64,000 nt of DNA from Stenotrophomonas maltophilia (GCF_023518235.1 NZ_CP090423.1:4667001-4731000); one strand, 5' to 3'. Positions 34,163 to 44,149 are shown, counted from the first letter of the stretch. Program-made: numbers and translations. Notes: generated by a model not told the origin, from the letters alone.

Positions 34163-36172
34163 TCAACGCCAGACCTTGATCTGCTCGGCCTCGCTGCGCT
34201 GCATCGGCTGGCCGGCCTTGCAGCTGAAGGTGGCCCCGAACGCGGGCAGGTTGGCCAGCGTGCCGTTGCTGCGCCACATGCCCGGTGCACGGATGTCGGC
34301 TGTCAGGCGGCGCACGGCTTCGTTCGGCGACAGCTGCTGTGCCCACAGCGCCGACCAGGCACGGAAGAAGCCCTGCTGCTGTGCCTGCTTGGCCTTCGGC
34401 TCCTGCGCGGTGTACGCCGCCCAGGCCAGTTCCAGACCGGCGATGTCGGCCAGGTTTTCTTCCTGGGTCAGCGTGCCGTTGACCTTGGCACCCTTCACGC
34501 CGGGGAATTCGTAGGCGCCGTACTGGGCGGCCACGCGGTTGCCGAGCAGGGTCCAGGCGGTCTTGTCGGCCGGGGTCCACCAGCTGCGCAGTTCACCCTT
34601 GGCATCCACCAGCGCGCCCTTGGCGTCGATCGCGCGGGTCAGCTCATGGCCGACCAGGCCACCGAAGCTGCCGAACTTGTCGGCCGCGTCGGCCTTGGCG
34701 TTGAACACCGGACCCTGCAGGATCGCAGCGGTGACGATCAGGCGGTTCTGCGCCAGGTCATAGGCCAGCGACGGCTGCTGCGGCAGCACGTCCCAGCGGC
34801 GGTCGGCGTTGCCCTTGCCGATGCGGCGCATCTCCTCACGGTGGCGCCAGGTCGATGCGATCAGCATGTTGCCGCCGAACGAGCCGCGGCCCATCGGCTG
34901 CACCGTGTAGTCGAGGTCACGCAGCGGCGTACCGATCTCGATCTTCAGCGCGGCCAGCTTGGCCTGCGCTTCGGTCTTGGCCTCGGCGCTCATCCAGCTG
35001 CTGTTCTTGACCGCCTCGATCTGCACCTCGCGCACCTTGTCGACGATCCATGCCGCCTGGCGACGGTCTTCGGCCGACAGGTAACGCGCGGCATATTCGC
35101 GGCCGACCATCGGACCGGCGGCCACGTTGATCGCATCGAGCACGCTTTCCCAGCGCTGCGGCGGCAGCGTTTCGCCGCGCAGCACGCGGCCACGGAATTC
35201 AAACTCGGCGTCGCGGTAGGCCTTGGACAGGTACGGTGCCATCGAATCGCCCACGCGCCAGCGCAGGTAGGCCTTCCACTGGTCCGGCTTGAGCTTGGTG
35301 ACCATGCCGTCAAGCTGCTTGAACAGCTGCGGGTCGGCCAGCGAGACCAGGTCGTCGTCCACGCCCTGCGCCTTCAGGAACGCATCCAGCTGCAGGTTGC
35401 GGTAGCGGCTGTTCAGATCCTTGGTGGAGATCGGCGCGTAGTTGTTGAACGGATTGTTGATGCCGGCCAGCGACTGCGCATTGCGCGCCAGTTCGGTTTC
35501 CAGCGCGATCACCGCCTGCGACTCCGCATCCAGCTTGGCAGCCGGGGTGCCGGTCAGCGCCAGGATCTGCTTGACGTAGTTGCGGTAGCGGCCCATCAAC
35601 GCCACGGTATCGGCATCGGTACGGATGTAGAACGCCGGATCGGGCAGGCCCATGCCGCCCTGCATGAAGTAGCCGATGTGTCGGTCCAGTGCCTTCAGGT
35701 CCACATCCGGACCGAAGTTGAAGGCCACCGGAATGCCGACCTGGTGCAGCGCGGCGATCGAGGCCGGAACATCCTTGGCCTTCTTGATGGCGTTGATGCG
35801 GGTCAGCAGCGGCGCGATCGGATTGGAGCCGTCTGCTTCCACCGCAGCCTCGTCCAGGCCGCTGGCCCAGAAATCGCCCAGCAGCTTCTGCACGTTGCCC
35901 TGCGGCGCCTTCATCGAGGCGTCCAGCAGTTCACGCTGCTGTTGGCGGCTGCGCTCGACCAGCTGGCCCAGCGCGGTGGTGGCACCGACCTGCGGCGCCG
36001 GGTTGGCCTTGAGCCAGCCCGCATTGGTGGCCGCATAGAAATCGCTGCACTGGGCGCTGACGGCCGGGGCACGCGCGGCCTTCTTCTTGGCGGCGGCGAA
36101 CGCATCATGGCTCGGGACCAGGGTCGCCAGGCTGATGCCCAGGGCGATGGCAAGCGGACGGAAGTTGGGCAT
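34163..36172 (-). CDS. M13 peptidase homologue with altered zinc site
   Basis: A 669-residue neprilysin-type (M13) protein with a signal peptide (FRPLAIALGISLATLVPSHDAFA). The family's zinc motif HExxH reads HELTR: His509 and Glu510 are kept, but the second ligand is Arg513 (codon CGC, one base from CAC). The substrate-binding NAxY motif also reads LAYD here, although the ENLAD motif holding the third ligand is kept. The neighbouring paralogue has the intact HEMTH and NAYY. It is therefore a likely inactive or altered peptidase, perhaps a binding or regulatory protein. Its reading frame is otherwise full length and under codon bias like its neighbours, so it does not look like a decaying pseudogene. 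Confidence 0.85.
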   Translation of the reverse strand: MPNFRPLAIALGISLATLVPSHDAFAAAKKKAARAPAVSAQCSDFYAATNAGWLKANPAPQVGATTALGQLVERSRQQQRELLDASMKAPQGNVQKLLGDFWASGLDEAAVEADGSNPIAPLLTRINAIKKAKDVPASIAALHQVGIPVAFNFGPDVDLKALDRHIGYFMQGGMGLPDPAFYIRTDADTVALMGRYRNYVKQILALTGTPAAKLDAESQAVIALETELARNAQSLAGINNPFNNYAPISTKDLNSRYRNLQLDAFLKAQGVDDDLVSLADPQLFKQLDGMVTKLKPDQWKAYLRWRVGDSMAPYLSKAYRDAEFEFRGRVLRGETLPPQRWESVLDAINVAAGPMVGREYAARYLSAEDRRQAAWIVDKVREVQIEAVKNSSWMSAEAKTEAQAKLAALKIEIGTPLRDLDYTVQPMGRGSFGGNMLIASTWRHREEMRRIGKGNADRRWDVLPQQPSLAYDLAQNRLIVTAAILQGPVFNAKADAADKFGSFGGLVGHELTRAIDAKGALVDAKGELRSWWTPADKTAWTLLGNRVAAQYGAYEFPGVKGAKVNGTLTQEENLADIAGLELAWAAYTAQEPKAKQAQQQGFFRAWSALWAQQLSPNEAVRRLTADIRAPGMWRSNGTLANLPAFGATFSCKAGQPMQRSEAEQIKVWR

Positions 36173-36207
36173 GTAGAACGAATCCGTGATGGATTGAGGG
36201 CGCGCGC

Positions 36208-36213
36208 ACTATA
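36208..36213 (-). promoter_or_regulatory. -10 box of the M13-like gene
   Basis: Minus-strand TATAGT in CTTGCTATAGTGCG, 35 bases before the start codon at 36172. Confidence 0.45.
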
Positions 36214-36232
36214 GCAAGCCGGGCATGGACGC

Positions 36233-36377
36233 GGCATGCACGCATCACGCTGCATCCGCCGGGCATGACCCGGCGCGACCGGATGGGTGGCATGGACCCA
36301 TCACGCTGCTCTCGCCGACCAAGGTCGGCAGCTGCTGGAGAGCGCCGGGATGAGTGGATCCACGCCATGCGTGGATG
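36233..36377. repeat. cluster of short palindromes and a direct repeat
   Basis: GGCATGCACGCATCACGCTGC at 36233 is repeated with two changes at 36289. Three hairpins are interleaved: CGCCGGGcatgaCCCGGCG near 36257, GCCGACCaaGGTCGGC near 36315 and ATCCACGCcatGCGTGGAT near 36358. The last two have relatives in the array at 23398 and the palindrome at 19337. The whole stretch between the two M13 genes is non-coding. Confidence 0.7.
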
Positions 36378-36388
36378 GCGGGTTCGGC

Positions 36389-36423
36389 AAAAAAACAAAG
36401 GCCCGGGAATCCCCGGGCCTTTG
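36389..36423 (-). terminator. intrinsic terminator of the second M13 gene
   Basis: Minus-strand CAAAGGCCCGGGG-att-CCCGGGCCTTTG then TTTTTTT. Confidence 0.92.
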
Positions 36424-36450
36424 CAGGTTTGCCGCAGCGTCAGCCGGGGC

Positions 36451-38553
36451 TTACCAGATCACCACCTGCTGATCGCCGGCACGGACCATCGGTGCACCGG
36501 CCTTGCACTGGAACGCTGCGGCGAAGGTCGGCAGGTTCGACGGCGCACCCATGGCGCGGAACTGCGCCGGGGCGTGTGGGTCGGTGGCCAGGCGGACCTT
36601 GGCGTTTTCCGGGGTGTACTTGGTACGCCACACGGTGGCCCAGTTGAAGAAGAAGCGCTGGTCGCGGGTGAAGCCGTCAACCTTGGCGTCTTCCTTGCCG
36701 GCGCTGGCCTTCTGCAGGGCGTCGTAGGCGGTGGCCAGGCCACCCAGATCGGCGATGTTCTCGCCCAGGGTCAGGTGGCCGTTCACCGCCTGGCCGTCAA
36801 CCTTGTACTGGTCGAACTGCTTGACCAGCTTGCCGGTCAGGCCTTCGAAGTTCTTCTTGTCGGCCGGGCTCCACCAGTCTTCCAGGTTGCCGGTCGGCCC
36901 GAAGCGTGCGCCCTGGTCGTCGTAACCGTGGGTCATCTCGTGGCCGATCACCGCACCGATGCCGCCGTAGTTCAGCGCGTCGTCGGCCTTCGGGTCGAAG
37001 AACGGCGGCTGCAGGATGGCGGCCGGGAACACGATCTCGTTCTGCAGCGGGTTGTAGTAGGCGTTGACCGTCTGCGGGGTCATGCCCCACTCGGTCTTGT
37101 CCACCGGCTTGCCGATCTTGGACAGGTTGAACTTGTAGTTGAACTCGTTGGCCGCGCGCACGTTGCCCAGGAAGCTGTCGCGCTGGGTCTGCAGGCCCGA
37201 CCAGTCACGCCACTTGTCCGGGTAGCCGATCTTGGGGGTGAAGGTTTCCCACTTGGCGATGGCCTTGGCCTTGGTTTCCTCGCTCATCCAGCTCAGGCCC
37301 TGGATGCGTTCCTTCAGCGACGCGGCCAGGTTCTTCACCAGCTCTTCCATCTTCGCCTTGGCTTCCGGCGAGAAGGCCACCTTCACATACAGCTGGCCGA
37401 AGGCTTCGCCGGCATCGTTCTCGATGGTGCCCAGCACGCGCTTCCAGCGCGGCTTCTGTTCCTTCTGGCCGTTGAGGGTCTTGCCGTAGAACTCGTAGTT
37501 CTCCTGCACGAAGGCATCGGCCAGGTACGGCGAGGCGCTGTCCACGGTGTGGAAGCGCAGGTAGGCGCGCCACACCGACGGATCGGTGTCGCCCAGTGCC
37601 TTGCTCACTTCTTCATGGAAGGCCGGCATGGCCAGCGAGAACTTCTCCGGCGCGGCCACGCCCTGCGACTTGAAGAACTCGGTCCAGCTGAAGTTCGGGG
37701 TCAGCTTGTCGGCGTCGGCCAGAGTGACCGGGTTGTAGAACAGCTCGACGTTGCGCGACAGCTCCACGCGCGACTTCGATGCCTTGGCCAGGCGGGTTTC
37801 GAACTTGACCACGTCCTCGGCCTGCTTGGCCGCATCGGCTGCAGCGACGCCGGACAGTTCCAGCACCTTGGCCACGTGCGCCTGGTAGGCCTTCAGCTTG
37901 TCGGCATTCTTGGCGTCGGTGTAATAGGTGGTGTCCGGCAGGCCCAGGCCACCCTGGCTGGCGTAGGCCAGGTTCACCGCCGAGTTCTTGAAGTCGGCTT
38001 CAGCGCCGAAGCCGAACAGGACGTTGTCGCCCTTGGCGGCGCTGCTGCGCAGGTAGTTGGCGATGGCTGCCTTGTCCTGCAGGCCGTCGATCGCGGTCAG
38101 GTCGGCCTTCAGCGGCTCGATGCCCTGGGCATTGATCTTGGCTTCGTCCATGCCGGTGGCCCACAGGTCGCCGACGATCTTCTCGATGTGGTTCGGGTTC
38201 TTGACCTGTGCGACCTGCTCGGCCAGCTGGTGCTGCACGGCCACCGAACGCTCGTCGAGGATGGTGAACGCGCCCCAGCTGGTGCGGTCGCCCGGGATCT
38301 CATTGGCGGCCAGCCACTTGCTGTTGACGTAGTCGCCGAAGGCGGTGCAGGCGTCCTTGGTGGTATCCAGGTCGCTGGGCTGGAAGGCGTTGTAGGCCGG
38401 CAGCTTGCTCTCATCCAGCTTGTAAACGGTGGCTTCGGCGGTGGCCGGGGCGGGGGCCGCGGCATCCTTGGCCGGGGTTTCGTTCTTGCCGCAGCCGGCC
38501 AGCACGGCCGACACGGCCAGGCTGAGCAGGACGATCTTGGGAGTGCGCGTCAT
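36451..38553 (-). CDS. M13 family metallopeptidase, lipoprotein
   Basis: A 700-residue neprilysin-like zinc peptidase. A lipobox (SAVLAGC) follows the N-terminal membrane segment. The substrate motif is VNAYYNP, the zinc motif HEMTH spans residues 538-542 with GYDD, and ENIADLGG gives the third ligand. It should cut peptides of up to about 40 residues at hydrophobic sites, on the outer face of a membrane. The ATG at 38553 gives the lipobox start; upstream codons are unconserved. It shares its arrangement with a paralogue whose zinc site is changed and lies upstream of it in the transcription direction's downstream side, separated by a terminator and repeats. Confidence 0.92.
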   Translation of the reverse strand: MTRTPKIVLLSLAVSAVLAGCGKNETPAKDAAAPAPATAEATVYKLDESKLPAYNAFQPSDLDTTKDACTAFGDYVNSKWLAANEIPGDRTSWGAFTILDERSVAVQHQLAEQVAQVKNPNHIEKIVGDLWATGMDEAKINAQGIEPLKADLTAIDGLQDKAAIANYLRSSAAKGDNVLFGFGAEADFKNSAVNLAYASQGGLGLPDTTYYTDAKNADKLKAYQAHVAKVLELSGVAAADAAKQAEDVVKFETRLAKASKSRVELSRNVELFYNPVTLADADKLTPNFSWTEFFKSQGVAAPEKFSLAMPAFHEEVSKALGDTDPSVWRAYLRFHTVDSASPYLADAFVQENYEFYGKTLNGQKEQKPRWKRVLGTIENDAGEAFGQLYVKVAFSPEAKAKMEELVKNLAASLKERIQGLSWMSEETKAKAIAKWETFTPKIGYPDKWRDWSGLQTQRDSFLGNVRAANEFNYKFNLSKIGKPVDKTEWGMTPQTVNAYYNPLQNEIVFPAAILQPPFFDPKADDALNYGGIGAVIGHEMTHGYDDQGARFGPTGNLEDWWSPADKKNFEGLTGKLVKQFDQYKVDGQAVNGHLTLGENIADLGGLATAYDALQKASAGKEDAKVDGFTRDQRFFFNWATVWRTKYTPENAKVRLATDPHAPAQFRAMGAPSNLPTFAAAFQCKAGAPMVRAGDQQVVIW

Positions 38554-38683
38554 CACTATTGTTGGCCTCCAGGCCGAGTGAGTCAGGAAAGAGCCGCAGG
38601 TACGGCCGTGGGCCGAACGATACGCCGCCGGCCTGCGCTGCAAGGGTGTCGAAGGTCATGCCCGGGCGCAAGGGCCAGAACGT

Positions 38684-38710
38684 GCAAGGGCGCCCGCCGG
38701 GCGCCCTTGC
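38684..38710 (-). terminator. hairpin after the S9 peptidase gene
   Basis: GCAAGGGCGCCC-gcc-GGGCGCCCTTGC, a 12-bp perfect stem just after the S9 stop (38727). No U-tract follows. Confidence 0.6.
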
Positions 38711-38726
38711 TGTGGGCCGGTAACGC

Positions 38727-40754
38727 TTACAGGCCGCCGCCGCCGCAGCCCTTGCCCAGGTAGTCGTCGATCAGCTGCAACTGGTCGGCCATGATCCGGC
38801 GCGTCCAGGCCGGCCCGTGGGCGTAATCGGCGATGGCGTGGAACTCGACCGGCTGGCCGGAACCCTTCGCCTTGTTCACAAACCACTCGGACTGTTCGAT
38901 CGGCACCGTGCGGTCGCGATCGCCGTGGTAGACCATCAACGGGATCTTCATCTCGCCGGCCTTGTCCACCGGGTTCAGGCCGGCCACGGTGGGGGCCTGG
39001 GCCTGGCGGAAGAACGGGTTGGTATAGAAGCGCGACCAGATCTTCTTGATGTCCGAGACGCCGGCACCGGCAATGGCACATTTGTACAGGCCGTTGGGGC
39101 GCACCGAGGCAGCAAACGCCGAGTAGCCGCCATAGGAGAAGCCGAACATGGCAATGTGGCCGGGGCGGGCGATCTTCTGGTCGATCATCCACTGTGCGCC
39201 GTCGTCCTTGTCATCCTGCATTTTCTGGCCCCACTCGGCGTCACCGGCCATCCACAGCTTGCGGCCCCAGTCGGCCGAGCCGCGGAACTGCGGACGCAGC
39301 ACCGCCATGCAGCGCGATGCCATCAGCGGGACCCACATCGAGCCGTCGAAGTCCATGCCATCGCGCGCCCATGGCCCGCCGTGGGGATGCACGACCGCCT
39401 TCCAGGGGCCGGCGCCGCACAGTTCGGTGCTGGGCGTGGTGAGGAATGCGGGAATATCCAGCCCGTCGCGTGCCTTGTAATAGACCAGGCGGGTCTGGCC
39501 CAGTGCGGCAGGCTGGATCTGCGGGTAGGTCTTGGCCAGCAGGGTCAGCTTGCCGTTGTGCAGCAGGTGGTATTCGGGCGGATTGGACGGCCCGGAGGTC
39601 GCGACCAGCACGTTGGAAAGGTCCGCGGTGTAGTCGAGGATGCGCAGGCTCACGCCGGTATCGTAGTTGGCGGTGAAGCGCTGGCCGTTGGCAGTATCGA
39701 CCATCGCCAGCGGTTCCTGGGTGATGCCCAGCGCCTGGCGCAGGCCCTGGTCCAGCGCCTTCATGCGCGGCGAGGTCCACTGCATGTCGTCACCGCGCGG
39801 GCCGGCGTAGCCGATACCCATGATCTCGCCGAACGGCACCGCACCGTTGCGGAAACGATTGATCAGCATCGAACCGGCGTTGAACAGCTTGTGCTCGAAC
39901 AGCACTTCCTTCTGCTTGCGCGCGCTGATGTCGTACTCGTACACGATTGCCTTGTCGCGGCCGACATTGCTGAGCACGAAGGCGATGTTCGGGTCATCGG
40001 CAAAGCCGATCACCTGGTTGACGTCGCGGTTCTTCACGTAGGAGCGGAAGTGCTCCTCCCAGGTGCCCGTGGCGGGCGAGCGGAACTCGGTGGCGACGTA
40101 GGCACCGGTGCCGTCGACATCCTGTCGCAGGCGTGCGCGCAGCTCGCTGTCGAGGTCGGTGATGTAGCCGGCCACGCGTTCTTCGGTCTTCTGGATGCGC
40201 TGGGAGGTGAAGTTGCGCAGGTCGACCTTGTAGACGTCACCGGAGCTGCTGCCACTGCCGTTGACCACCAGGATGTGGTCCGGATCGTTGGGCAGGGTGT
40301 CCAGTACCGTGGCGTTGGCCAGGGCCTGCTCGAGCTCCTCGCTGCGGCTGCTGGCACGCGGCGGGGTGATCGGCTCCTTCCACTGCTTGCCTTCGATGTC
40401 GGTGATGAAGAACTTGCTGACGAAGGTCTTGGTCACCCGGTCCGCGCGCAGGTCGTAGGGCTGCCACAGCACCACCGCCAGCTGGCCGTTCTTGATGAAC
40501 GACACGCTCTGGAACTTCATGCGGTTGGCGCCGATCACCGTTGGCGGCTTGTCCAGCGCATCGGTGCGCCACACCACGATCACGCGCTCTTCGCCATTGG
40601 CTCGCAGACCGGCGATGTGCTGGCCATCCGGCGACAGCGACAGGCTGGAGATGGCGGGGAAGGCGGCCATCTGCTCGATGGTGGGCGCTTCGGGCTTGGC
40701 GTGCAGGTACGGGGAAACGCTGGCCAGGGCCGCCAGCAACAGGGTTCGCTTCAT
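38727..40754 (-). CDS. S9 family serine peptidase (prolyl oligopeptidase type)
   Basis: A 675-residue secreted peptidase with signal peptide (MKRTLLLAALASVSPYLHA), a beta-propeller half and a C-terminal alpha/beta hydrolase domain with Ser540 in GFSYGGYSAF, Asp in YHGDRDRTVP and His in YAHGP. It should cleave short peptides, and the propeller keeps out folded proteins. The ATG at 40754 follows GAGG. It lies 95 bases after the end of a TonB-dependent receptor on the same strand, with a hairpin between; the two are likely part of a peptide uptake and use pathway, an inference from position. Confidence 0.9.
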   Translation of the reverse strand: MKRTLLLAALASVSPYLHAKPEAPTIEQMAAFPAISSLSLSPDGQHIAGLRANGEERVIVVWRTDALDKPPTVIGANRMKFQSVSFIKNGQLAVVLWQPYDLRADRVTKTFVSKFFITDIEGKQWKEPITPPRASSRSEELEQALANATVLDTLPNDPDHILVVNGSGSSSGDVYKVDLRNFTSQRIQKTEERVAGYITDLDSELRARLRQDVDGTGAYVATEFRSPATGTWEEHFRSYVKNRDVNQVIGFADDPNIAFVLSNVGRDKAIVYEYDISARKQKEVLFEHKLFNAGSMLINRFRNGAVPFGEIMGIGYAGPRGDDMQWTSPRMKALDQGLRQALGITQEPLAMVDTANGQRFTANYDTGVSLRILDYTADLSNVLVATSGPSNPPEYHLLHNGKLTLLAKTYPQIQPAALGQTRLVYYKARDGLDIPAFLTTPSTELCGAGPWKAVVHPHGGPWARDGMDFDGSMWVPLMASRCMAVLRPQFRGSADWGRKLWMAGDAEWGQKMQDDKDDGAQWMIDQKIARPGHIAMFGFSYGGYSAFAASVRPNGLYKCAIAGAGVSDIKKIWSRFYTNPFFRQAQAPTVAGLNPVDKAGEMKIPLMVYHGDRDRTVPIEQSEWFVNKAKGSGQPVEFHAIADYAHGPAWTRRIMADQLQLIDDYLGKGCGGGGL

Positions 40755-40809
40755 TGCAACCTCGGAATGCAGTGGCACCTGCCTGCGGAAAAGGCAGTGC
40801 CGGAAATGG

Positions 40810-40835
40810 AACCGCCGCCCCGAAGGGCGGCGGTT
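40810..40835 (-). terminator. hairpin between receptor and S9 peptidase
   Basis: AACCGCCGCCC-cgaa-GGGCGGCGGTT, an 11-bp perfect stem. It has no long T-run and could be a partial terminator. Confidence 0.6.
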
Positions 40836-40848
40836 GCAGGGAGCAGGA

Positions 40849-43824
40849 TCAGAACGAACGCGTGATGTTCAGGAAGTAGCTGCGACCGAAGTAGTCGAAG
40901 CCGCTGTACAGCAGCGCGTTGCCGACAGTGCTGTAGATGCCCTGGGAGATGGTCGGCGGCTTGCGGTCGGCGAAGTTGCGCACGCCACCGGTGACCGACC
41001 ACTTGTCCGCTTCATACTTCACCGAGATGGCCTGCAGGAAGTAGTTCGGGGTGTACAGCTTGTACGCCGAGGTGGCCGGATCGAAGTCACCCGGGTTGCG
41101 CTCCTCGTAGTACGCGTAGCTGTCCATCTTGTCGATCCAGTCCAGGCCGTAACGCACCTGCCAGTTCTTCCACTTGTAGCTCAGGTCCAGCGAAGCGGTG
41201 TTTTCCGGACGCGACAGCATGCCGTTGTAGTCCACCAGCGGATCGTCGGAGAAGACCTTGCTGGCCTGTTCCAGGTAGTGGGTGAACTGCAGCGTGGTGC
41301 GCAGGGTGCCCGGGCCGATTTCGCGGACATAGCGGGTGGTGAAGTCCAGGCCGCGGACCTTGTCGGTGGACAGGTTGATGAAGCCGTTGGTCACCACCAG
41401 CTGGTTGTTGACCGGGTTGCGCGCCACCAGGCGGCACAGGCCCGAACCGGAGGCGAAGTCGGCACTGCCGCTGTCGTAGCAGCGCGACAGGATGTTCGCA
41501 CCGCCCGCGCTGTCGACGCCGTTCTTCACTTCGATGTCGAAGTAGTCGGCGGCGAAGGACAGGTCACCGAAGCCACTGCCGAATTCCGGCTGGATCACCA
41601 CGCCCAGGGTCTTGGCCTTGGAGGTTTCGGCTTCCAGGCCGGCCTCGGCACCACCCTGGGTAACCACGGTCACGCCCTGGGTGGCCAGGTAGTCCGGCGC
41701 CAGGCCCAGCGATGCGCAGTTCTGGTAGCGCGGCGAGCTCGGGTTGCGATCACCGTATTCGTTGCAGGGGTCGGCGCTGCTGCTCAGGAAGCCGGTGGTG
41801 CCGCCCAGGAACTGTTCGAACAGGGCCGGTGCGCGGTAGGAGGTGCCGTACGACGCACGGAACGACAGCCACTTCACCGGGGTCCACAGCGCGCCGATCT
41901 TGTAGGTCTCATCCGAGCCGTAGGACTTGTAGTCGGTGTAGCGGCCGGACAGGTTGACCGTCAGTTCCTCGGCAGCGGTGACGCCGGACAGCAGCGGCAG
42001 TTCCAGTTCGCCGTAGGCTTCAAGCACCGAGTCCGAACCGCGGGTCGGGGTGGCGTTGGTCAGGTTGTACAGGTCGGCATTGATCGAGTACGGCGACGGG
42101 GTGTCGTCGATGCGTGCCTTGCGGTACTCGACGCCGAACGCGCCGCCGGCCGAGCCGTAGGGCATGTCGAACAGCGGACCGTTGACGTTGAAGTTGACCG
42201 TGGTTTCCTTGTACAGCGTGTTGCCGGTGACCGGCACGAACACCCAGTCCTTCCAGTCCTGCGGCAGCTTGCCGCCGATGGTGTTGGTGTTCAGCGCCGG
42301 CGCGGCGATGCAGCCGTTGGAAGCGTCGCGGCAGACATAGCCACCGGCGCCGTTGGAGACCACGTCCAGGCTCTGGCGCAGGCGGCTGGTCAGGAAGCTT
42401 TCGAAGGTGTAGTCGGCGTCGCTGCGGGCGTGCATGACGTTGAAGTCATAGTTCCACTCCGAGCTCAGGTGACCACGCAGGCCGGCATTGAAGCGCAGGA
42501 AGTCGACGTTCTGCTTGTTGGTGTCGTTGCCGAAGCCGATGAACGCACGCACGCCCAGGTTCTTGCCGCTGGTCTGGTCGGTCGGGGCGCCGGCCACGCT
42601 GTCACGCAGGTTGGCCGGGATCAGCGGGCTGCCCACGGCGTAGTCCAGGGTCAGCTGGCGGTAGCCGGTCTGGGTCGACTTGCGCTTGTTGCCCAGGAAC
42701 TCGTAGTACAGCTCGGCATCACCCAGTGCATTGAGGTCGAAGCCGCCCTGGAAGTACAGGGTATGGGTCTTGGTCGGCGAGATCAGCGACTCGTTGCGCA
42801 TGGCCGGGTCGAAGGTGTCGCGGGTGTTCAGGTCCACGCCTTCGTAGCCGACCAGGCCGGTGGTGATCGCCGCGTTCGGGCGCCAGCGGTTGAAGCGGGT
42901 GCCGGCGCCGCCCGGGGCTGCCACACCGGTGCGGGTGTTGGTGCCGATGGTATTCAGGGTGGTGCCGCCGGCATCGAGCGACCAGCACTTGGGCTTGCCG
43001 GTCAGCGGATCGATGAAGTCACCGCTGCCCCAGGAGTCGCCGGCCTCGATGTCACGGTACATGTCGGTCGGGCAGCCGCCGGCCCAGCTGCGGTCGGCCA
43101 GGGTCAGTTCGTTGCGGGTGTAGTACTCGTACGAACCGGAGAAGTGCGAACGCTCGCCGGTGGAGCCGAACATGATCGAGTAACGGCGCTCTTCACCGCC
43201 GCCACCGTCGGTAGCGTTGTGCTGCGCTTCGAAGGTGACACCGTCGACCTTGGTCTTGGTGATGATGTTGATCACGCCGGCCACGGCGTCGGAGCCGTAG
43301 ATGGACGAGGCGCCGTCCTTCAGGATCTCGACGCGGTCGACGATCGAATTCGGCAGCACGTTCAGGTCGGTCGAGCCGACCGAGCCGCGGGTACCGGCCG
43401 GCGATACGCGGCGGCCGTTGAGCAGGATCAGGGTGCGGGTCGGACCGAGGCCGCGCAGGCCCAGGGTGTTGGCGCCCGGGCCGCCGTCGGTGACGTAGCC
43501 GCCGTAGGCGTTGTTGATCTGTGCCGCACCGGCGGTGACCGCCGTGCTCTGCAGGGCGGCGGTGGTCGAGTTGAAGCCGGCCAGGGTGGTCTCTTCACGG
43601 GTGACGACCTGCACCGGCGAAACCGAGTTGAACACGTCGCGGCTGATGCGCGAACCGGTGACGGTCACCGTGTCCAGGTTGGTGGCCTTCGACTTGGGCG
43701 CTTCCTCGGTCTGCGTCGTGCTGGAGGCGTCCTGTGCGATCGCCGGGGCGGCTGCGGCGAGCAGCACGGCAGAGGCGAGGGCGAAGCTCAGCGGATGCTT
43801 GCTGAGCGACTTGCGATTGATCAT
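40849..43824 (-). CDS. TonB-dependent outer membrane receptor
   Basis: A 991-residue receptor. It has a signal peptide (SFALASAVLLAAAAPAIAQ), a linker, a TonB box region (LDTVTVTGSRI), plug motifs (TLGLRGLGPTRTLILLNGRR, GSDAVAGVINIITK) and a barrel ending in TRSF with terminal Phe, as expected for barrel assembly. The ATG at 43824 is followed by the signal peptide. A sigma70-like promoter with TTGACA is seen upstream. The downstream gene is an S9 peptidase. The class resembles Oar-like or peptide-type receptors, but the ligand is unknown. Confidence 0.92.
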   Translation of the reverse strand: MINRKSLSKHPLSFALASAVLLAAAAPAIAQDASSTTQTEEAPKSKATNLDTVTVTGSRISRDVFNSVSPVQVVTREETTLAGFNSTTAALQSTAVTAGAAQINNAYGGYVTDGGPGANTLGLRGLGPTRTLILLNGRRVSPAGTRGSVGSTDLNVLPNSIVDRVEILKDGASSIYGSDAVAGVINIITKTKVDGVTFEAQHNATDGGGGEERRYSIMFGSTGERSHFSGSYEYYTRNELTLADRSWAGGCPTDMYRDIEAGDSWGSGDFIDPLTGKPKCWSLDAGGTTLNTIGTNTRTGVAAPGGAGTRFNRWRPNAAITTGLVGYEGVDLNTRDTFDPAMRNESLISPTKTHTLYFQGGFDLNALGDAELYYEFLGNKRKSTQTGYRQLTLDYAVGSPLIPANLRDSVAGAPTDQTSGKNLGVRAFIGFGNDTNKQNVDFLRFNAGLRGHLSSEWNYDFNVMHARSDADYTFESFLTSRLRQSLDVVSNGAGGYVCRDASNGCIAAPALNTNTIGGKLPQDWKDWVFVPVTGNTLYKETTVNFNVNGPLFDMPYGSAGGAFGVEYRKARIDDTPSPYSINADLYNLTNATPTRGSDSVLEAYGELELPLLSGVTAAEELTVNLSGRYTDYKSYGSDETYKIGALWTPVKWLSFRASYGTSYRAPALFEQFLGGTTGFLSSSADPCNEYGDRNPSSPRYQNCASLGLAPDYLATQGVTVVTQGGAEAGLEAETSKAKTLGVVIQPEFGSGFGDLSFAADYFDIEVKNGVDSAGGANILSRCYDSGSADFASGSGLCRLVARNPVNNQLVVTNGFINLSTDKVRGLDFTTRYVREIGPGTLRTTLQFTHYLEQASKVFSDDPLVDYNGMLSRPENTASLDLSYKWKNWQVRYGLDWIDKMDSYAYYEERNPGDFDPATSAYKLYTPNYFLQAISVKYEADKWSVTGGVRNFADRKPPTISQGIYSTVGNALLYSGFDYFGRSYFLNITRSF

Positions 43825-44149
43825 CTGAAATCCCCTTGAATCGAATGATTGCGTCGTACACCGGGACTGGTCCTTGTCGACGTCTCCGTGTGCCCCTTGC
43901 CCGGTGTCGGCAGCGTGCCGCCGCCCGGCGCTGGTACCGGCTTCACGTGCCGATGACTCGAGATTAACATCACATTAACCAAGGCTGTCAAGCGTTCATC
44001 ATGCAGTCATGGAGGTGTGCGCCACGCGCCGTGCTGACTGCGACAAAGTACGTCGAGTTCTGCATATCTCATTGATCTGTCTGGCATTGTTCCGGGCGTG
44101 ATCGAAGGTGTCTGTATTCTGAACAAGCGGATTCGGCCAGATCGCAGGC
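43825..44149. other. gene-free stretch holding the receptor promoter
   Basis: About 325 bases between the receptor start and the terminator of the next receptor. On the minus strand a promoter is seen at 43963-43991: TTGACA (43991-43986), a spacer of 17 and GTTAAT (43968-43963). The region is relatively AT-rich around the TTAACATCACATTAACC segment. No open frame with a ribosome binding site was found in the rest. Confidence 0.5.

Noticed and set aside
34163..36172. M13-like gene as a pseudogene
   Set aside because: There is no frameshift or internal stop and codon use is like its neighbours, so it is treated as a gene with an altered active site.
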